Assembly: GCA_040776905.1 (NCBI GenBank)
Contig: JAXGZQ010000004.1
Location: 1-64,000 of the forward strand
DNA from: SLHU01 sp009929975
GTDB lineage: Bacteria; Bacillota; Clostridia; Saccharofermentanales; UBA5734
DNA: 64,000 nt
Direction of reading: 5' to 3'
The notes beneath the pieces are model-generated. The model was not told the origin of the DNA. It ran no database searches and saw only the letters and a program-made list of their open reading frames with translations. Of the stretch, positions 35,069-44,623 are shown piece by piece (within the stretch, counting starts at the first letter, position 1; each line of letters starts with the position of its first letter). Position numbers and translations under genes: made by a program.

Positions 35069-36877
35069 ATGCAGACGGTTAAAGGAACACAACATTATCA
35101 GCGTCAGCGCTTTCGAGATCTGCGTGAGTTGCTGCGCTACTGCGCCACGGAGTACGCGGATCTGCCTGTCTACCGCTATCATGATTCGCCGGGCGGCCGG
35201 GAAACGGTCCATACCTATCGTGAGTATGTCCGGACCATCGATGAGATGGGAACCGGTCTGGCGCAGTTGGGCCTGAAAGGCGCTTTTGTGGCGATCGTCG
35301 GTGCCAATGCCTATGAATGGGCTGTCTCATTCAACAGTGTTGTCAATGGACTTGGTGTCGCGGTGCCGCTTGACCGGCAGCTGCCCGAACCGGAGGTCAT
35401 CAGCCTGTGCGAACGGGGCAAAGCCGAGGTGTTCATTTACAATAGCGGTCATCAGGCAATCGCTGAAGCCGTTGCCGCGACCAACCCGAAAATCCGTTAT
35501 TTCATCTGTATGAAAGCGGAGACGATCACCCCTGAACTGCGCTTGCGTGATCCCCGTTTCATTGAGTACCAGGAGGTCATCGAGCGCGGCCGGACAGCGC
35601 TGGCCGATGGCGACCGCAGTTTTGTCGAGGCTGATATCGATCCGGAAGCCCTGTGCTCTCTGCTTTTCACCTCGGGAACGACCGCGATGTCCAAAGGCGT
35701 CATGCTGTCACATCGCAATATCACTCATAATGTGCATGCCGTGACCAGTACGATCAATGTTGAAAAAGGCCAGAGGGCGCTCTCAGTACTGCCCCTGCAC
35801 CATACGTTTGAGAATACCGTCGGTATGTACATGATGCAGGCCTACGGCTGCTCTATCTGCTTTACGGACGGACTTCGCTATATCTCGGATAATTTCAAGG
35901 AATGGGAGATCAACATTCTGCTGGCCGTACCGCTGCTCTTTGAGAATATCTATCACCAGATCCAGAAGACCCTGCAGCGCAGCGGCAAACTGCGGCTGGT
36001 CAATGCCATGCGCAAAATCTCCAATGTGCTGCGCTTCTTCGGCATTGATATCCGACGCAAACTATTTCACCAGATCATCGACGCGCTCGGCGGCGGCCTG
36101 AAACTCGGCGTCAGCGGCGCGGCTGCGATAGATAAGGAAATCGTCCGTTTCTTCAATGAGATCGGGATTGACTTCTTTGCCGGATACGGGTTGACTGAAA
36201 CGTCACCTGTCGTGGCCGCCTGCAATGAATTTGTCAATGTCTACGGCAGTGTCGGTCAGCCTTTGAGCACCGTAGAAGTCGCGATTGATACCGATGATCC
36301 CAAGCCCGGCGCGGTTGGTGAAATTCTCACACGAAGCGAAAGTGTCATGATGGGATATTATGAAAATGAAAGCGCGACGGCCGAAGCGATGACCGCGGAC
36401 GGCTGGTTCCGTACCGGAGACAGTGGCTACCTGGATAAAAAAGGCTGCCTGTTCATCACCGGGCGGATTAAGTCGATGATCGTACTGACGAACGGCAAAA
36501 AAGCCTTCCCGGAAGAAATCGAATTTCTCATTGCCCATATTCCCGGTGTCAAGGAGTCCATCGTCTGGGGCGAATCGTCGAGCCGCGGCGCGGTTGATAT
36601 CTGCGCCAAACTGGTGCTTGACCCTGACAGCCTGCCACAGGAAACAGCCGGAGATATGGAAAAAATCAGTGTCTACATGAATCAGCAGATCAGCGAAATC
36701 AATCGCCAGATACCGCCTTATAAGGCCATCAAATATTTCGTTCTTTCAGAAACCGATCTGGTCAAGACCACAACGCTGAAAGTCAAACGTCCAATGGAGC
36801 ATGATCTCATTCACCAGCGGCTGGAAGCGCTCTCCAGTGATATGCGCTCATTAAGCGGCAAGATGATCGACGCCTGA
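35069..36877 (+). CDS. Long-chain acyl-CoA synthetase / AMP-forming ligase
   Basis: A 602-residue member of the adenylate-forming superfamily that activates a fatty acid to acyl-AMP and acyl-CoA. The P-loop TSGTTAMSKGVMLSH, the AMP-binding GYGLTETSP and the hinge region GWFRTGDSGYLDKKGCLFITGRIKSMI are intact; the C-terminal Lys region is TTTLKVKRP. It is peripheral or cytosolic with no signal sequence. A paralogue lies at 49.7-51.4 kb. It is a single gene between two other transcription units, with a terminator overlapping the next gene's end. The chain-length preference is unknown. Confidence 0.88.
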   Translation: MQTVKGTQHYQRQRFRDLRELLRYCATEYADLPVYRYHDSPGGRETVHTYREYVRTIDEMGTGLAQLGLKGAFVAIVGANAYEWAVSFNSVVNGLGVAVPLDRQLPEPEVISLCERGKAEVFIYNSGHQAIAEAVAATNPKIRYFICMKAETITPELRLRDPRFIEYQEVIERGRTALADGDRSFVEADIDPEALCSLLFTSGTTAMSKGVMLSHRNITHNVHAVTSTINVEKGQRALSVLPLHHTFENTVGMYMMQAYGCSICFTDGLRYISDNFKEWEINILLAVPLLFENIYHQIQKTLQRSGKLRLVNAMRKISNVLRFFGIDIRRKLFHQIIDALGGGLKLGVSGAAAIDKEIVRFFNEIGIDFFAGYGLTETSPVVAACNEFVNVYGSVGQPLSTVEVAIDTDDPKPGAVGEILTRSESVMMGYYENESATAEAMTADGWFRTGDSGYLDKKGCLFITGRIKSMIVLTNGKKAFPEEIEFLIAHIPGVKESIVWGESSSRGAVDICAKLVLDPDSLPQETAGDMEKISVYMNQQISEINRQIPPYKAIKYFVLSETDLVKTTTLKVKRPMEHDLIHQRLEALSSDMRSLSGKMIDA

Positions 36878-36903
36878 TTTTCTCCGTGCAGGCGCATCGA
36901 CAG

Positions 36904-37914
36904 TCAAACAGCTCCTCCTTTGAAGCGATCTCCCGGCTGATACCGCCAGGAGGTCGCTTCTTTGACACCAAAATCAGGCAGCGGCTGGTACCAGGTCGGG
37001 ATCAATTCGCGAAAATTCTGATACGACGCGATCATCTGGAGAAGGCCCTGCTGCTCAGTCCGTGTTGGTGATGCCGCTCGCCATCTTTCGATACGCCAGA
37101 GAATCTCAATCGCGATGAAGAGGCGCAGAATCTGATAGGAACGGCTGCCGGCCGCTCCTGCGAAGTAGCTGTCGAGCACACCGGTCAGGAAAACAGATCC
37201 GCTGGCACCTGTATTCAGGACAAGCGCCGCCAAATCACGATATGGATGCCCGGTGACCCGACCGGTCACACCCGTGAGAACCAGGCCGGATCGAGGTGTC
37301 AGGACACCATGCTCCGGCCCCGGCCGTCCATGCAGCCAGGCTGTGCCGTGCCGGGTCCAGATTTTCGCCAGGGAACGGATCAGGCTGATCATCCGGTCCG
37401 GCACAGGGAGGGCCAGTCCGCAGCGTTCAGCACGTGTCAGCAAGTCGGCAGTTTGCCGGCTCCAGTCAGATGATCCGCAAGCCGGTGGCGGCATCTGGAT
37501 CTGATGGGGTATCAGTCGATCCGCCGCGTGCAGTTGTCTCAGCACCAGTCCGTAATCAATGCCTGAGGCATAATCATCCTGAGGTCCGTACTGCCCGAGC
37601 CGTCGGCGAACCGGCTCGCCGCGGATCCAACGGCTCAGCAGATATTGAAATTGCCGATCGGCACTGAGACCGTGCCGGACCGGCTGCGGGACGCAGGCGA
37701 ACCGTTGGAAAAGAAACTGCAGGCGCTGATAACTGGCGCTGGATCGGTCAATCGATGAATCGGGAAACCATCTCAGGCAATACAGCCGGCCAGAGTGAGT
37801 TTCGACATAGCAGCTGCGGTGATCATCACGGTCCGACGGCAGTTCGATCAGTCGCCAGCCACCTTCATCGGCAAGCAGTTCACTGAGAAGTCTGTCGTTG
37901 TCCGGATTGCTCAT
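36904..37914 (-). CDS. APH-fold protein, probable pseudokinase
   Basis: A 336-residue protein that I place in the aminoglycoside-phosphotransferase/choline-kinase fold by LRQLHAAD (122-131), the catalytic-loop equivalent LHGRPGPEHGVL (194-205) and TGHPYRDLAALV (221-232). In active members these read HGDxxxxN and (I/V)DWxxxxxGDPxxDLA. Here the catalytic aspartate is Arg197, the Mg-binding asparagine is not in place and the DW aspartate is missing. The ATP-binding lysine may also be lost (CLRWF). It therefore probably does not transfer phosphate. The CotS or HPr-like kinase branches are alternatives. TATAAT at 37944-37949 is a possible -10 box. Confidence 0.6.
   Translation of the reverse strand: MSNPDNDRLLSELLADEGGWRLIELPSDRDDHRSCYVETHSGRLYCLRWFPDSSIDRSSASYQRLQFLFQRFACVPQPVRHGLSADRQFQYLLSRWIRGEPVRRRLGQYGPQDDYASGIDYGLVLRQLHAADRLIPHQIQMPPPACGSSDWSRQTADLLTRAERCGLALPVPDRMISLIRSLAKIWTRHGTAWLHGRPGPEHGVLTPRSGLVLTGVTGRVTGHPYRDLAALVLNTGASGSVFLTGVLDSYFAGAAGSRSYQILRLFIAIEILWRIERWRAASPTRTEQQGLLQMIASYQNFRELIPTWYQPLPDFGVKEATSWRYQPGDRFKGGAV
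36922..36963 (+). terminator. Terminator of the acyl-CoA synthetase, inside the convergent gene
   Basis: A 12-bp stem with one G-U pair (36922-36933 with 36949-36960) is followed by TTT on the plus strand. It lies wholly within the last codons of the minus-strand APH-fold gene, so the terminator is encoded in protein-coding sequence. Confidence 0.6.
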
Positions 37915-38120
37915 ACACCGTCCTCCGCTCGTATCGTTCCTTCATTATAGAGTTCTCTTGCGCCGGTGGCCCCGGATGTAGATCAACATCGTGTCAACCA
38001 GGTCAAAACAAGGACAGACACGCCGGGGTTTCATACGACAATTTTTCGGACACGGTGCATCTGAGCAAGCTTTCCTGCGGAACTTGCCAAGATAGGGATG
38101 CAGGGGGTGGACTTGTCCTT

Positions 38121-38129
38121 TATAATGGA
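38121..38129 (+). promoter_or_regulatory. Possible promoter and operator of the gluconate operon
   Basis: TATAAT (38121-38126) lies 43 bases before the FGGY kinase start. It is flanked by the short dyad GTCC...GGAC (about 38115-38130), which could be an operator. No good -35 hexamer is seen. The rest of the 254-base gap back to 37914 holds nothing else I can identify. Confidence 0.35.
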
Positions 38130-38168
38130 CTCAGACAAAGCAGTGGATCAACCATAAGGCGGTATGAA

Positions 38169-39677
38169 ATGGCAGATAACTACTATCTCGGCATCGACCT
38201 CGGAACATCGAGTGTCAGGGCAGTTCTATTCAATCACGACGGGCAGCCCGTTCATGCTGAGCAGCGTGAGACACCTCTGATGACGGAAACGGCGGCAACA
38301 GCCGAGCTTGATCCTGATCTGATATTCGACCAGCTGATCGAAGTGGTCAGCCAGAGCACTCGCTTCGCCCGGGAGCACAACCACCATATTCGCGCCATCG
38401 GCTGGAGCACTCAGCTGCACAGTCTGATGGCGGTGGATAAGAGCGGCCGCCCCCTGACCCGGCTGATGACCTGGGCGGACAGCCGCGCCAATGACCAGGC
38501 CGACGAGATCAGCCGCCAGTTTGATTCTGACCGCCTGTACTCAATTACCGGCTGCCGGGCACAGCATCCGCTGTATCCACTCAGCAAAATTCTCTGGCTG
38601 AAGGAATGCCAGCCGGACGTTTTCGCCAGAGCTCACCGTTTCATCTCCATCAAGACGTATCTGACTGAACGCCTGTGTGGTGAATATCTGATTGATATCA
38701 CCGACGCGTCAGCCACAGCGTGCTTCAATATCCGGGAATTTCGCTGGGACCCCTATATTTTGAAGGAAATACTCGGGCTTGAACCACACCACTTCGCCCG
38801 TCCGGTAGCCTGCGAAGCGGTCTTGCCGCCGTTGAAACCTCAGATGCGTCTGCGGCTCGGCCTTGAACCGGAAACACTGATTGTCGCCGGAACCGGAGAC
38901 GGCATCGCGGCTAATCTTGGCTGTGGCATTTTTAATGACAGCGCCATGACCAGTACAATCGGCACGAGCGGCGCGATCCGCACAACAGTCCGCCAGCCGC
39001 TGCTGGATCCGCGGCAGCGAACCTGGTGCTACTGTCTGTCCGATCATCTCTGGGTAGCCGGCGGAGCGATCAACAATGGCGGAATCGTTCTGCGCTGGCT
39101 GCGCGATCAATTCCTGGAAACATTCAAGGCCGATGCCGCGGCTTCAGATCTCAACTCCGTCTACGCCCAGTTCGACCGCTACGCCGCTGATCTTCCGGCC
39201 GGCAGTGACGGCTTGATCTTCCTTCCTCTGTTGACCGGCGAACGTTCACCCAACTGGAACGCCCGTACACGCGGTGTTCTGTATGGCCTGGATATCAGGC
39301 ACAGCCGCGCGCATATTGTCAGAGCAGCCATGGAAGGGATCCTATACCAGATGTATTCGGTCTATCAGGTACTGGCTTCGATCAGCGGATCATCCATTCA
39401 GATCCGCGCCAATGGCGGGTATGCCCGCTCTGAAATATGGCTGCAGATGCAGGCTGACCTGTTCGGTCAGCCGATCGCGGTCAGTACGGTCAGCGAGGCT
39501 TCAGCGTTAGGTGCCGCCTACCTTGGCATGCTGGCCGCCGGTTCCGTATCCCATTTGGGAGAGACGCTGCCGGCCATGGCCGTCCATAAAATTTTCCAGC
39601 CTGATCCAGCCCAGTCCGCGGTGTATCAATCCGGATTCCAGCTGTATCAGGACATCTATCAGCGGCTGTACCGCTAA
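38169..39677 (+). CDS. FGGY-family sugar (acid) kinase, probable gluconokinase
   Basis: A 502-residue kinase of the FGGY family. The N-terminal phosphate loop YYLGIDLGTSSVRAVLF, the WSTQLHSLMAVD and TWADSRAND substrate regions and the C-terminal adenine-binding ANGGYARSEIWLQ are intact. The sequence is of the gluconate/xylulose subgroup. Being followed by a LarA-family gene and 6-phosphogluconate dehydrogenase makes gluconokinase (gluconate to 6-phosphogluconate) the best call. AAGGCGG precedes the ATG at 38169; the longer frame to 38055 has no ribosome binding site. It ends 10 bases before the next gene. Confidence 0.85.
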   Translation: MADNYYLGIDLGTSSVRAVLFNHDGQPVHAEQRETPLMTETAATAELDPDLIFDQLIEVVSQSTRFAREHNHHIRAIGWSTQLHSLMAVDKSGRPLTRLMTWADSRANDQADEISRQFDSDRLYSITGCRAQHPLYPLSKILWLKECQPDVFARAHRFISIKTYLTERLCGEYLIDITDASATACFNIREFRWDPYILKEILGLEPHHFARPVACEAVLPPLKPQMRLRLGLEPETLIVAGTGDGIAANLGCGIFNDSAMTSTIGTSGAIRTTVRQPLLDPRQRTWCYCLSDHLWVAGGAINNGGIVLRWLRDQFLETFKADAAASDLNSVYAQFDRYAADLPAGSDGLIFLPLLTGERSPNWNARTRGVLYGLDIRHSRAHIVRAAMEGILYQMYSVYQVLASISGSSIQIRANGGYARSEIWLQMQADLFGQPIAVSTVSEASALGAAYLGMLAAGSVSHLGETLPAMAVHKIFQPDPAQSAVYQSGFQLYQDIYQRLYR

Positions 39678-39687
39678 GGAGGATCCC

Positions 39688-40959
39688 ATGCCAATCATCA
39701 TCGAACGCCCTGAAGCGGCGATTTCAGATCAGGAGCTGCGCGAAGCCCTGCAACAGACGCTGTCAGGCCGAAACCTGAAAAAAGTTTTGCTGCTGCCTCC
39801 CGATCTGACACGCCTCCACTCTGGTGCCGGCCGGATCACGCAGTTATGCTATCAGCTGCTCAGTCCGGACTGCCAGGTGGACATCATGCCCGCGCTCGGA
39901 ACACATGACGCGATGACCGAAGCGGAATGCCGCCTGTTTTTCGGCCCCGACATTCCCTGGTCCTCGTTCATCGCCCATCGTTGGAAAACCGATGTCGTCA
40001 AAATCGGTGAGGTGCCGGCCGACTTTATCAGAACCGTCTCTGAGGGACGGATTGATGAAGCATTGCAGATTGAAATCAACCGTCGCCTGCTCGACCCGCA
40101 GTATGACCTGATTCTCTCGATCGGCCAGGTTGTACCGCACGAAGTCGTCGGTATGGCCAACTACAGCAAGAACATTCTGGTCGGCTGCGGCGGACGAACG
40201 GCAATCAACCAGTCACATTTTCTCGGAGCTGTCTATGGACTGGAACGACTGATGGGACGTGACCATTCGCCGGTGCGCCAGGTCTTTGATTATGCTGAAG
40301 AACATTTCCTCAGCCGGCTGCCGCTGGAATATATCCTGACCGTGACCACCCTGCAGGAGCAGACAGTTAATCTCGAAGGCCTCTATATCGGGCGTGACCG
40401 GTCTTTGTTTGAACAGGCAGTCAAACTGAGCCAGGCGCGGAACTTCATCCATCTTGACCGTGAGCCGAAAAAAATGGTGGTCTATCTGGATGAACGTGAA
40501 TTCCGCAGCACCTGGCTCGGCAACAAGGCCGTTTACCGGACACGAATGGCCATTGCTGACGGAGGCGAACTGCTGATTCTCGCCCCCGGTGTCAAAAAAT
40601 TCGGCGAGGATCCTGAGATTGACGCACTGCTGCGCCGCTACGGTTATGTCGGCCGGGATCAGATCCTTGACCTGTATCAGGCTCATGAAGATCTGAGATC
40701 GAATCCTTCGGCGGCCGCTCATCTGATTCACGGCTCATCGGACGGACGCTTTACCATCACATACGCCGTTCGCCATCTCAGCCGTGAAGCGGTCGAAAAG
40801 GCCGGTTATCAATACGCTTCGCTGGATGACATGTTAAAGCGATACGACCCGGACCATCTGAAACCGGGTTATAATCAATTACCGGATGGTGAGGAAATCT
40901 ACTTTATCAGCAATCCGGCCGTCGGTCTCTGGGCCAGCCGCCAGCGACTGGCCCACTGA
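39688..40959 (+). CDS. LarA-family nickel-pincer racemase/epimerase, possibly D-gluconate 2-epimerase
   Basis: A 423-residue member of the lactate racemase (LarA, DUF2088) family. LarA uses a nickel-pincer nucleotide tethered to Lys184, with His108, His174 and His200 in the active site. Here His151, Lys161 and His177 have the same spacing as His174-Lys184-His200 (10 and 16 residues); His97 is the likely His108 equivalent. The GTHDAMTE segment is also typical. Position between a gluconokinase and Gnd points to the gluconate 2-epimerase (GntE) group, interconverting D-gluconate and D-mannonate. The cofactor genes larB, larC and larE are not in the window. AAGGAGG precedes the ATG. Confidence 0.82.
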   Translation: MPIIIERPEAAISDQELREALQQTLSGRNLKKVLLLPPDLTRLHSGAGRITQLCYQLLSPDCQVDIMPALGTHDAMTEAECRLFFGPDIPWSSFIAHRWKTDVVKIGEVPADFIRTVSEGRIDEALQIEINRRLLDPQYDLILSIGQVVPHEVVGMANYSKNILVGCGGRTAINQSHFLGAVYGLERLMGRDHSPVRQVFDYAEEHFLSRLPLEYILTVTTLQEQTVNLEGLYIGRDRSLFEQAVKLSQARNFIHLDREPKKMVVYLDEREFRSTWLGNKAVYRTRMAIADGGELLILAPGVKKFGEDPEIDALLRRYGYVGRDQILDLYQAHEDLRSNPSAAAHLIHGSSDGRFTITYAVRHLSREAVEKAGYQYASLDDMLKRYDPDHLKPGYNQLPDGEEIYFISNPAVGLWASRQRLAH

Positions 40960-41021
40960 ACAGCAGATAGCCGGCTGACCCTGCGAAGCAGCATGGCGGC
41001 CGCGTCACAAGGAGGACAACT

Positions 41022-42473
41022 ATGAAAAAAGCAGATATCGGATTGATCGGTTTGGCCGTCATGGGTGAGAACCTGGTGATGAACATGGAAAGTCACGGAT
41101 TCACCGTCGCGGTATTCAATCGTTCAGCGGATAAAGTGCGCCGCTTTATCGGTGGCAGAGCCAGCGGACGACAGATCATCGGCACCTACAGTCTTGAAGA
41201 ACTGACTGCCCAGCTGCAGACGCCGCGTAAAATCATGCTGATGGTCAAGGCCGGCCAGCCGGTCGACCAGCTGATTGAGCAGCTGATCCCGCTGCTTGAC
41301 GCCGGTGATGTGATCATCGATGGCGGCAACTCTCATTTTCCGGACACGATTCGCCGGACACGCCATGTTGAGGCAGCCGGTCTTCTCTATATCGGCACCG
41401 GTGTTTCCGGTGGTGAGGAAGGCGCGTTGAAAGGACCGAGTATCATGCCTGGCGGTTCTGAAGCCGCCTGGCCGCTGGTTCAGCCGATCTTTCAGGCAAT
41501 CGCCGCCAAAGTTGAAGACGGCAGCCCCTGCTGTGACTGGGTCGGGTCAGATGGAGCCGGTCATTTTGTCAAAATGGTTCATAACGGGATTGAATATGGT
41601 GATATGCAGCTGATCTGCGAAGCCTATCATCTGATGCGCGATTATCTGAAAATGACCGCGGACGAGATGCACGACGTTTTCACCGACTGGAACCAGGGCG
41701 ATCTGGACAGCTATCTGATCGAGATCACCCGCGATATTCTGGCATACAAAGATGAAGACGGTGAGCCGATGATTGACAAGATTCTTGACGCGGCCGGCCA
41801 GAAGGGGACAGGCAAATGGACCTCGGTCGCGTCTTTGGATGAAGGTGTCCCCCTGACCCTGATCAGTGAAGCTGTCTACTCCCGTTTTCTTTCCGCATTG
41901 AAATCAGAGCGTGTCGCGGCGTCAAAGATCCTGCAGGGACCTTCGGCTACATTCACCGGGGACAGGGAGGCGTTTCTTGTTCATCTGCGCAGCGCGCTCT
42001 ACGCCGCGAAGATTGTGTCGTATGCCCAGGGTTATGCGCTGATGAAAGCGGCAGCCGAAACCTACGGATGGCAGCTCGACTTCGGCGGTATCGCGAAAAT
42101 GTGGCGCGGCGGCTGCATCATCCGTTCGATCTTCCTCAATCGGATCAGCGACGCGTTTGCCGCGCAGCCTGACTTGCAGAACCTGCTGCTCGCTCCGTTT
42201 TTCCAGGAACAGGTCAGCCAGGCGCAGTCCGGCTGGCGTCAGGTGATCGCCGCTGCAGCGCTTGCCGGTATTCCGGTGCCGGCCATGGCAACCTCACTCA
42301 GTTATTTCGACGGCTATCGCAGCGAATGGCTGCCGGCTAATCTGCTCCAGGCGCAAAGAGATTATTTCGGTGCGCATACCTATGAGCGGGTCGATCGCGA
42401 ACGCGGGGAATTCTTTCATACGAACTGGACCGGCGAGGGCGGCGATACCGCCTCATCGACCTATAACGCGTAA
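41022..42473 (+). CDS. gnd: 6-phosphogluconate dehydrogenase, decarboxylating
   Basis: A 483-residue enzyme converting 6-phosphogluconate to ribulose 5-phosphate, CO2 and NAD(P)H. The nucleotide motif GLAVMGENLVMNM, followed by NRS, suggests NADP+. The substrate motif GTGVSGGEEGALKGPSIMPGG, the catalytic KMVHNGIEYGDMQL and the C-terminal region ending HTNWTGEGGDTASS are intact. Full length. It is the third gene of the kinase-epimerase-Gnd unit, with GGAGG before the ATG, and completes a route from gluconate to the pentose phosphate pool. Confidence 0.96.
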   Translation: MKKADIGLIGLAVMGENLVMNMESHGFTVAVFNRSADKVRRFIGGRASGRQIIGTYSLEELTAQLQTPRKIMLMVKAGQPVDQLIEQLIPLLDAGDVIIDGGNSHFPDTIRRTRHVEAAGLLYIGTGVSGGEEGALKGPSIMPGGSEAAWPLVQPIFQAIAAKVEDGSPCCDWVGSDGAGHFVKMVHNGIEYGDMQLICEAYHLMRDYLKMTADEMHDVFTDWNQGDLDSYLIEITRDILAYKDEDGEPMIDKILDAAGQKGTGKWTSVASLDEGVPLTLISEAVYSRFLSALKSERVAASKILQGPSATFTGDREAFLVHLRSALYAAKIVSYAQGYALMKAAAETYGWQLDFGGIAKMWRGGCIIRSIFLNRISDAFAAQPDLQNLLLAPFFQEQVSQAQSGWRQVIAAAALAGIPVPAMATSLSYFDGYRSEWLPANLLQAQRDYFGAHTYERVDRERGEFFHTNWTGEGGDTASSTYNA

Positions 42474-42503
42474 GCAACAGCGCCCTGATGATGTGATGAC
42501 AGC

Positions 42504-42529
42504 AGCCCGGATCGACCATGATCCGGGCT
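42504..42529. terminator. Bidirectional terminator between gnd and the GGDEF/HD-GYP gene
   Basis: A perfect 10-bp stem (42504-42513 with 42520-42529) lies between two convergent genes. The tails are only mildly T-rich, so strength is uncertain. Confidence 0.6.
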
Positions 42530-42531
42530 GT

Positions 42532-44463
42532 TCATATCTTGAGCGGTTTCGACTGAGCCAGAAAACGCCGGAACAGTGCCACTACAGCTGGATCGAACTG
42601 GCTGCCGGCGCCCTTCTCCAGTTCATTCATCGCCTGAAATGACGACATATTCTTTTTGTGCAGCATGGCGTCAAACGCCACAGCGACACTGACCATCCGG
42701 CTGATCAGCGGAATTTCATGCTGACGCAGACCTCGCGGATAGCCGAGACCGTCCGGACGCTCATGATGGGTCAGAATAATCTCAGCGACATCCGCGTAGT
42801 GATGGATATTTTTCGCGATCTGGTAACCGATCTCGACATGACGCTGTATTTCACGCCAGTCATCGTCATTCAGGGGCTCTTTCTTCATCATAATGCGTTG
42901 ATCAATCGCGATTTTCCCGATATCATGCAGCCGGCCGGCCAGCCCGGCCAGCCGGATCTCTTCACGTGAAAGCCCGCTCTGCACTGCCAGTTGCTGGCAG
43001 ATCTGGCCGATCCGCTCGCTCCGTTCCTTCTCCCGCGGGTCACGAATTGCCAGCTGCTGACGAATATGAGTGGCCAGACGGCGTTCAAATCCCCGGCGGT
43101 CCCTCATTTTCTGATGGTACATCTCTTCTTCAGCCTTGATGAACTGTTCAGCGAATATCTGATCCGGCAGCGTTTTGACCGCGATACCACAGGAAACCGA
43201 CAGAACCGACTGCGCGAGCTTCTTCTGGTCAATCAGCTGCATGATGCGGTCCCGGATCATCATCACCTGTTCCTGGCCGGTGTTCGGCAGCAGAACAATG
43301 AACTCATCCCCGCCGATCCGGGCGATGATGTCATCGGCGCGGCAGGCCTGGCGCAGAATGTCCGCGTAGGCGATCAGCAGGGTGTCGCCGGGGGTATGAC
43401 CAAAAATATCATTTGTGGCTTTCAGACCGTTGATATCTGATAGGATCATGGCGATCGGCAGATTGCGCGGAACGTCGAGCCGCTGCAGTTCAGCGCTGTA
43501 AAAATGACGATTGTACAAATGAGTCATCTGGTCGTGATAGCTGAGGTAGAGAATCCGGCTTTCATGTTTTTTCCGGTCTTCAATATTGCGGGCCGATCCG
43601 ATCAGTTCCAGTTCTTTTTGCTCATTCAAGCGAAACCTGTAGGCAATCTCACTCCAGACAGGATGACCGTCGCGATGCTGCAGCTGCAATTCCAGATACG
43701 GGTGGAGCGGCTGTTCGCCATAGCGAAGAAACCGTTCCAGATACTGGCCGAACAGGTCAAGCAGGTGCGGACGCTGATAGGGGTCGGTCAGCTCACGATG
43801 AGACAGTCGAAGCGCATCGGCCACCGGATAGCCCAGCAGCTGCGTCACAGCCGGACTCACATAAGTCAGGGCATTGCGCTGAACATTGTATCGCCAGACC
43901 GTATCGAGTGAGAACTCAGTCAGCAGACGGTACAGATCCCGGCTGTCACGCAGTTCAGACTCACTCTGGCGCTGTCTGCTGATATCAATCTGTATCGCCA
44001 GGACACCGATCAGCTGGCCGTGCTCATTATACAGGCAGACTGAATCAATCATCATCCAGGCCGAAGTCTGGTCATGGCGGATAATCTTGACCTCTTGACG
44101 CAATTCACCCAGTTCAAACAGCTGAAACCAGCTCTGGCTGCTCTCATCCGACAGGTCTCCATAAAGATCGGCAGGACTTCTGCCGATCAGCCCGATGCGC
44201 TCAATGGCACGAAACTGGTGCAGGGCCGTCGCGTTCACCCAGGTCAGCGGCATGGTGAGATACATGGTCTTGAGTGTGGTTTCCCGATCGGCCGCATGCT
44301 GCCAGTCGACGGGTTCTCTGAGCTGGAACAAATAAATGCCGGCCATCGGCTGACTGACCAGAGCGTCAATCACACCCGGCTGAACATGATTCGTACAACT
44401 TTCCTGGATCATCGCCGCGAACTCAGCGTTGATCAGATTATCCCGCATTTCCTGAATTTTCAT
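42532..44463 (-). CDS. PAS-PAS-GGDEF-HD-GYP cyclic di-GMP signalling protein
   Basis: A ~643-residue cytosolic regulator without membrane segments. Two PAS-like domains (about 20-150 and 170-300) precede a GGDEF domain with an intact GGDEF loop and an RADD inhibitory site five residues before it. A C-terminal HD-GYP domain follows, with LHDIGK, HVEIGYQIA, THHERPDGLGYP and AFDAML. Both cyclic di-GMP synthesis and hydrolysis look possible, switched by the PAS inputs. The ATG at 44463 follows GGGAG; the TTG upstream lacks one. No target or receiver is adjacent. Confidence 0.92.
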   Translation of the reverse strand: MKIQEMRDNLINAEFAAMIQESCTNHVQPGVIDALVSQPMAGIYLFQLREPVDWQHAADRETTLKTMYLTMPLTWVNATALHQFRAIERIGLIGRSPADLYGDLSDESSQSWFQLFELGELRQEVKIIRHDQTSAWMMIDSVCLYNEHGQLIGVLAIQIDISRQRQSESELRDSRDLYRLLTEFSLDTVWRYNVQRNALTYVSPAVTQLLGYPVADALRLSHRELTDPYQRPHLLDLFGQYLERFLRYGEQPLHPYLELQLQHRDGHPVWSEIAYRFRLNEQKELELIGSARNIEDRKKHESRILYLSYHDQMTHLYNRHFYSAELQRLDVPRNLPIAMILSDINGLKATNDIFGHTPGDTLLIAYADILRQACRADDIIARIGGDEFIVLLPNTGQEQVMMIRDRIMQLIDQKKLAQSVLSVSCGIAVKTLPDQIFAEQFIKAEEEMYHQKMRDRRGFERRLATHIRQQLAIRDPREKERSERIGQICQQLAVQSGLSREEIRLAGLAGRLHDIGKIAIDQRIMMKKEPLNDDDWREIQRHVEIGYQIAKNIHHYADVAEIILTHHERPDGLGYPRGLRQHEIPLISRMVSVAVAFDAMLHKKNMSSFQAMNELEKGAGSQFDPAVVALFRRFLAQSKPLKI

Positions 44464-44623
44464 CTGCCGGCTCCCATTCAAACAGTGGATCGGGACAGTA
44501 TTCAAAGCGTCATGGATCTTCTATTTTCATTATCAATGGTTCAGACTCACATGTCAAACTTTGTCATATCAAGACGCCTGATGATGACTTTCGAGTATAA
44601 TAAGGTTGTCGGAGGAAACGAAA

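Noticed and set aside
39511..39687. The longer LarA-family frame that overlaps the kinase gene
   Set aside because: The extra 59 residues are a shadow of the kinase C-terminus; AAGGAGG supports the ATG at 39688.
42532..44463. A degenerate cyclic di-GMP protein like the one at 34 kb
   Set aside because: Both the GGDEF loop and the HD and GYP motifs are intact, so it is reported as a functional dual-domain protein.
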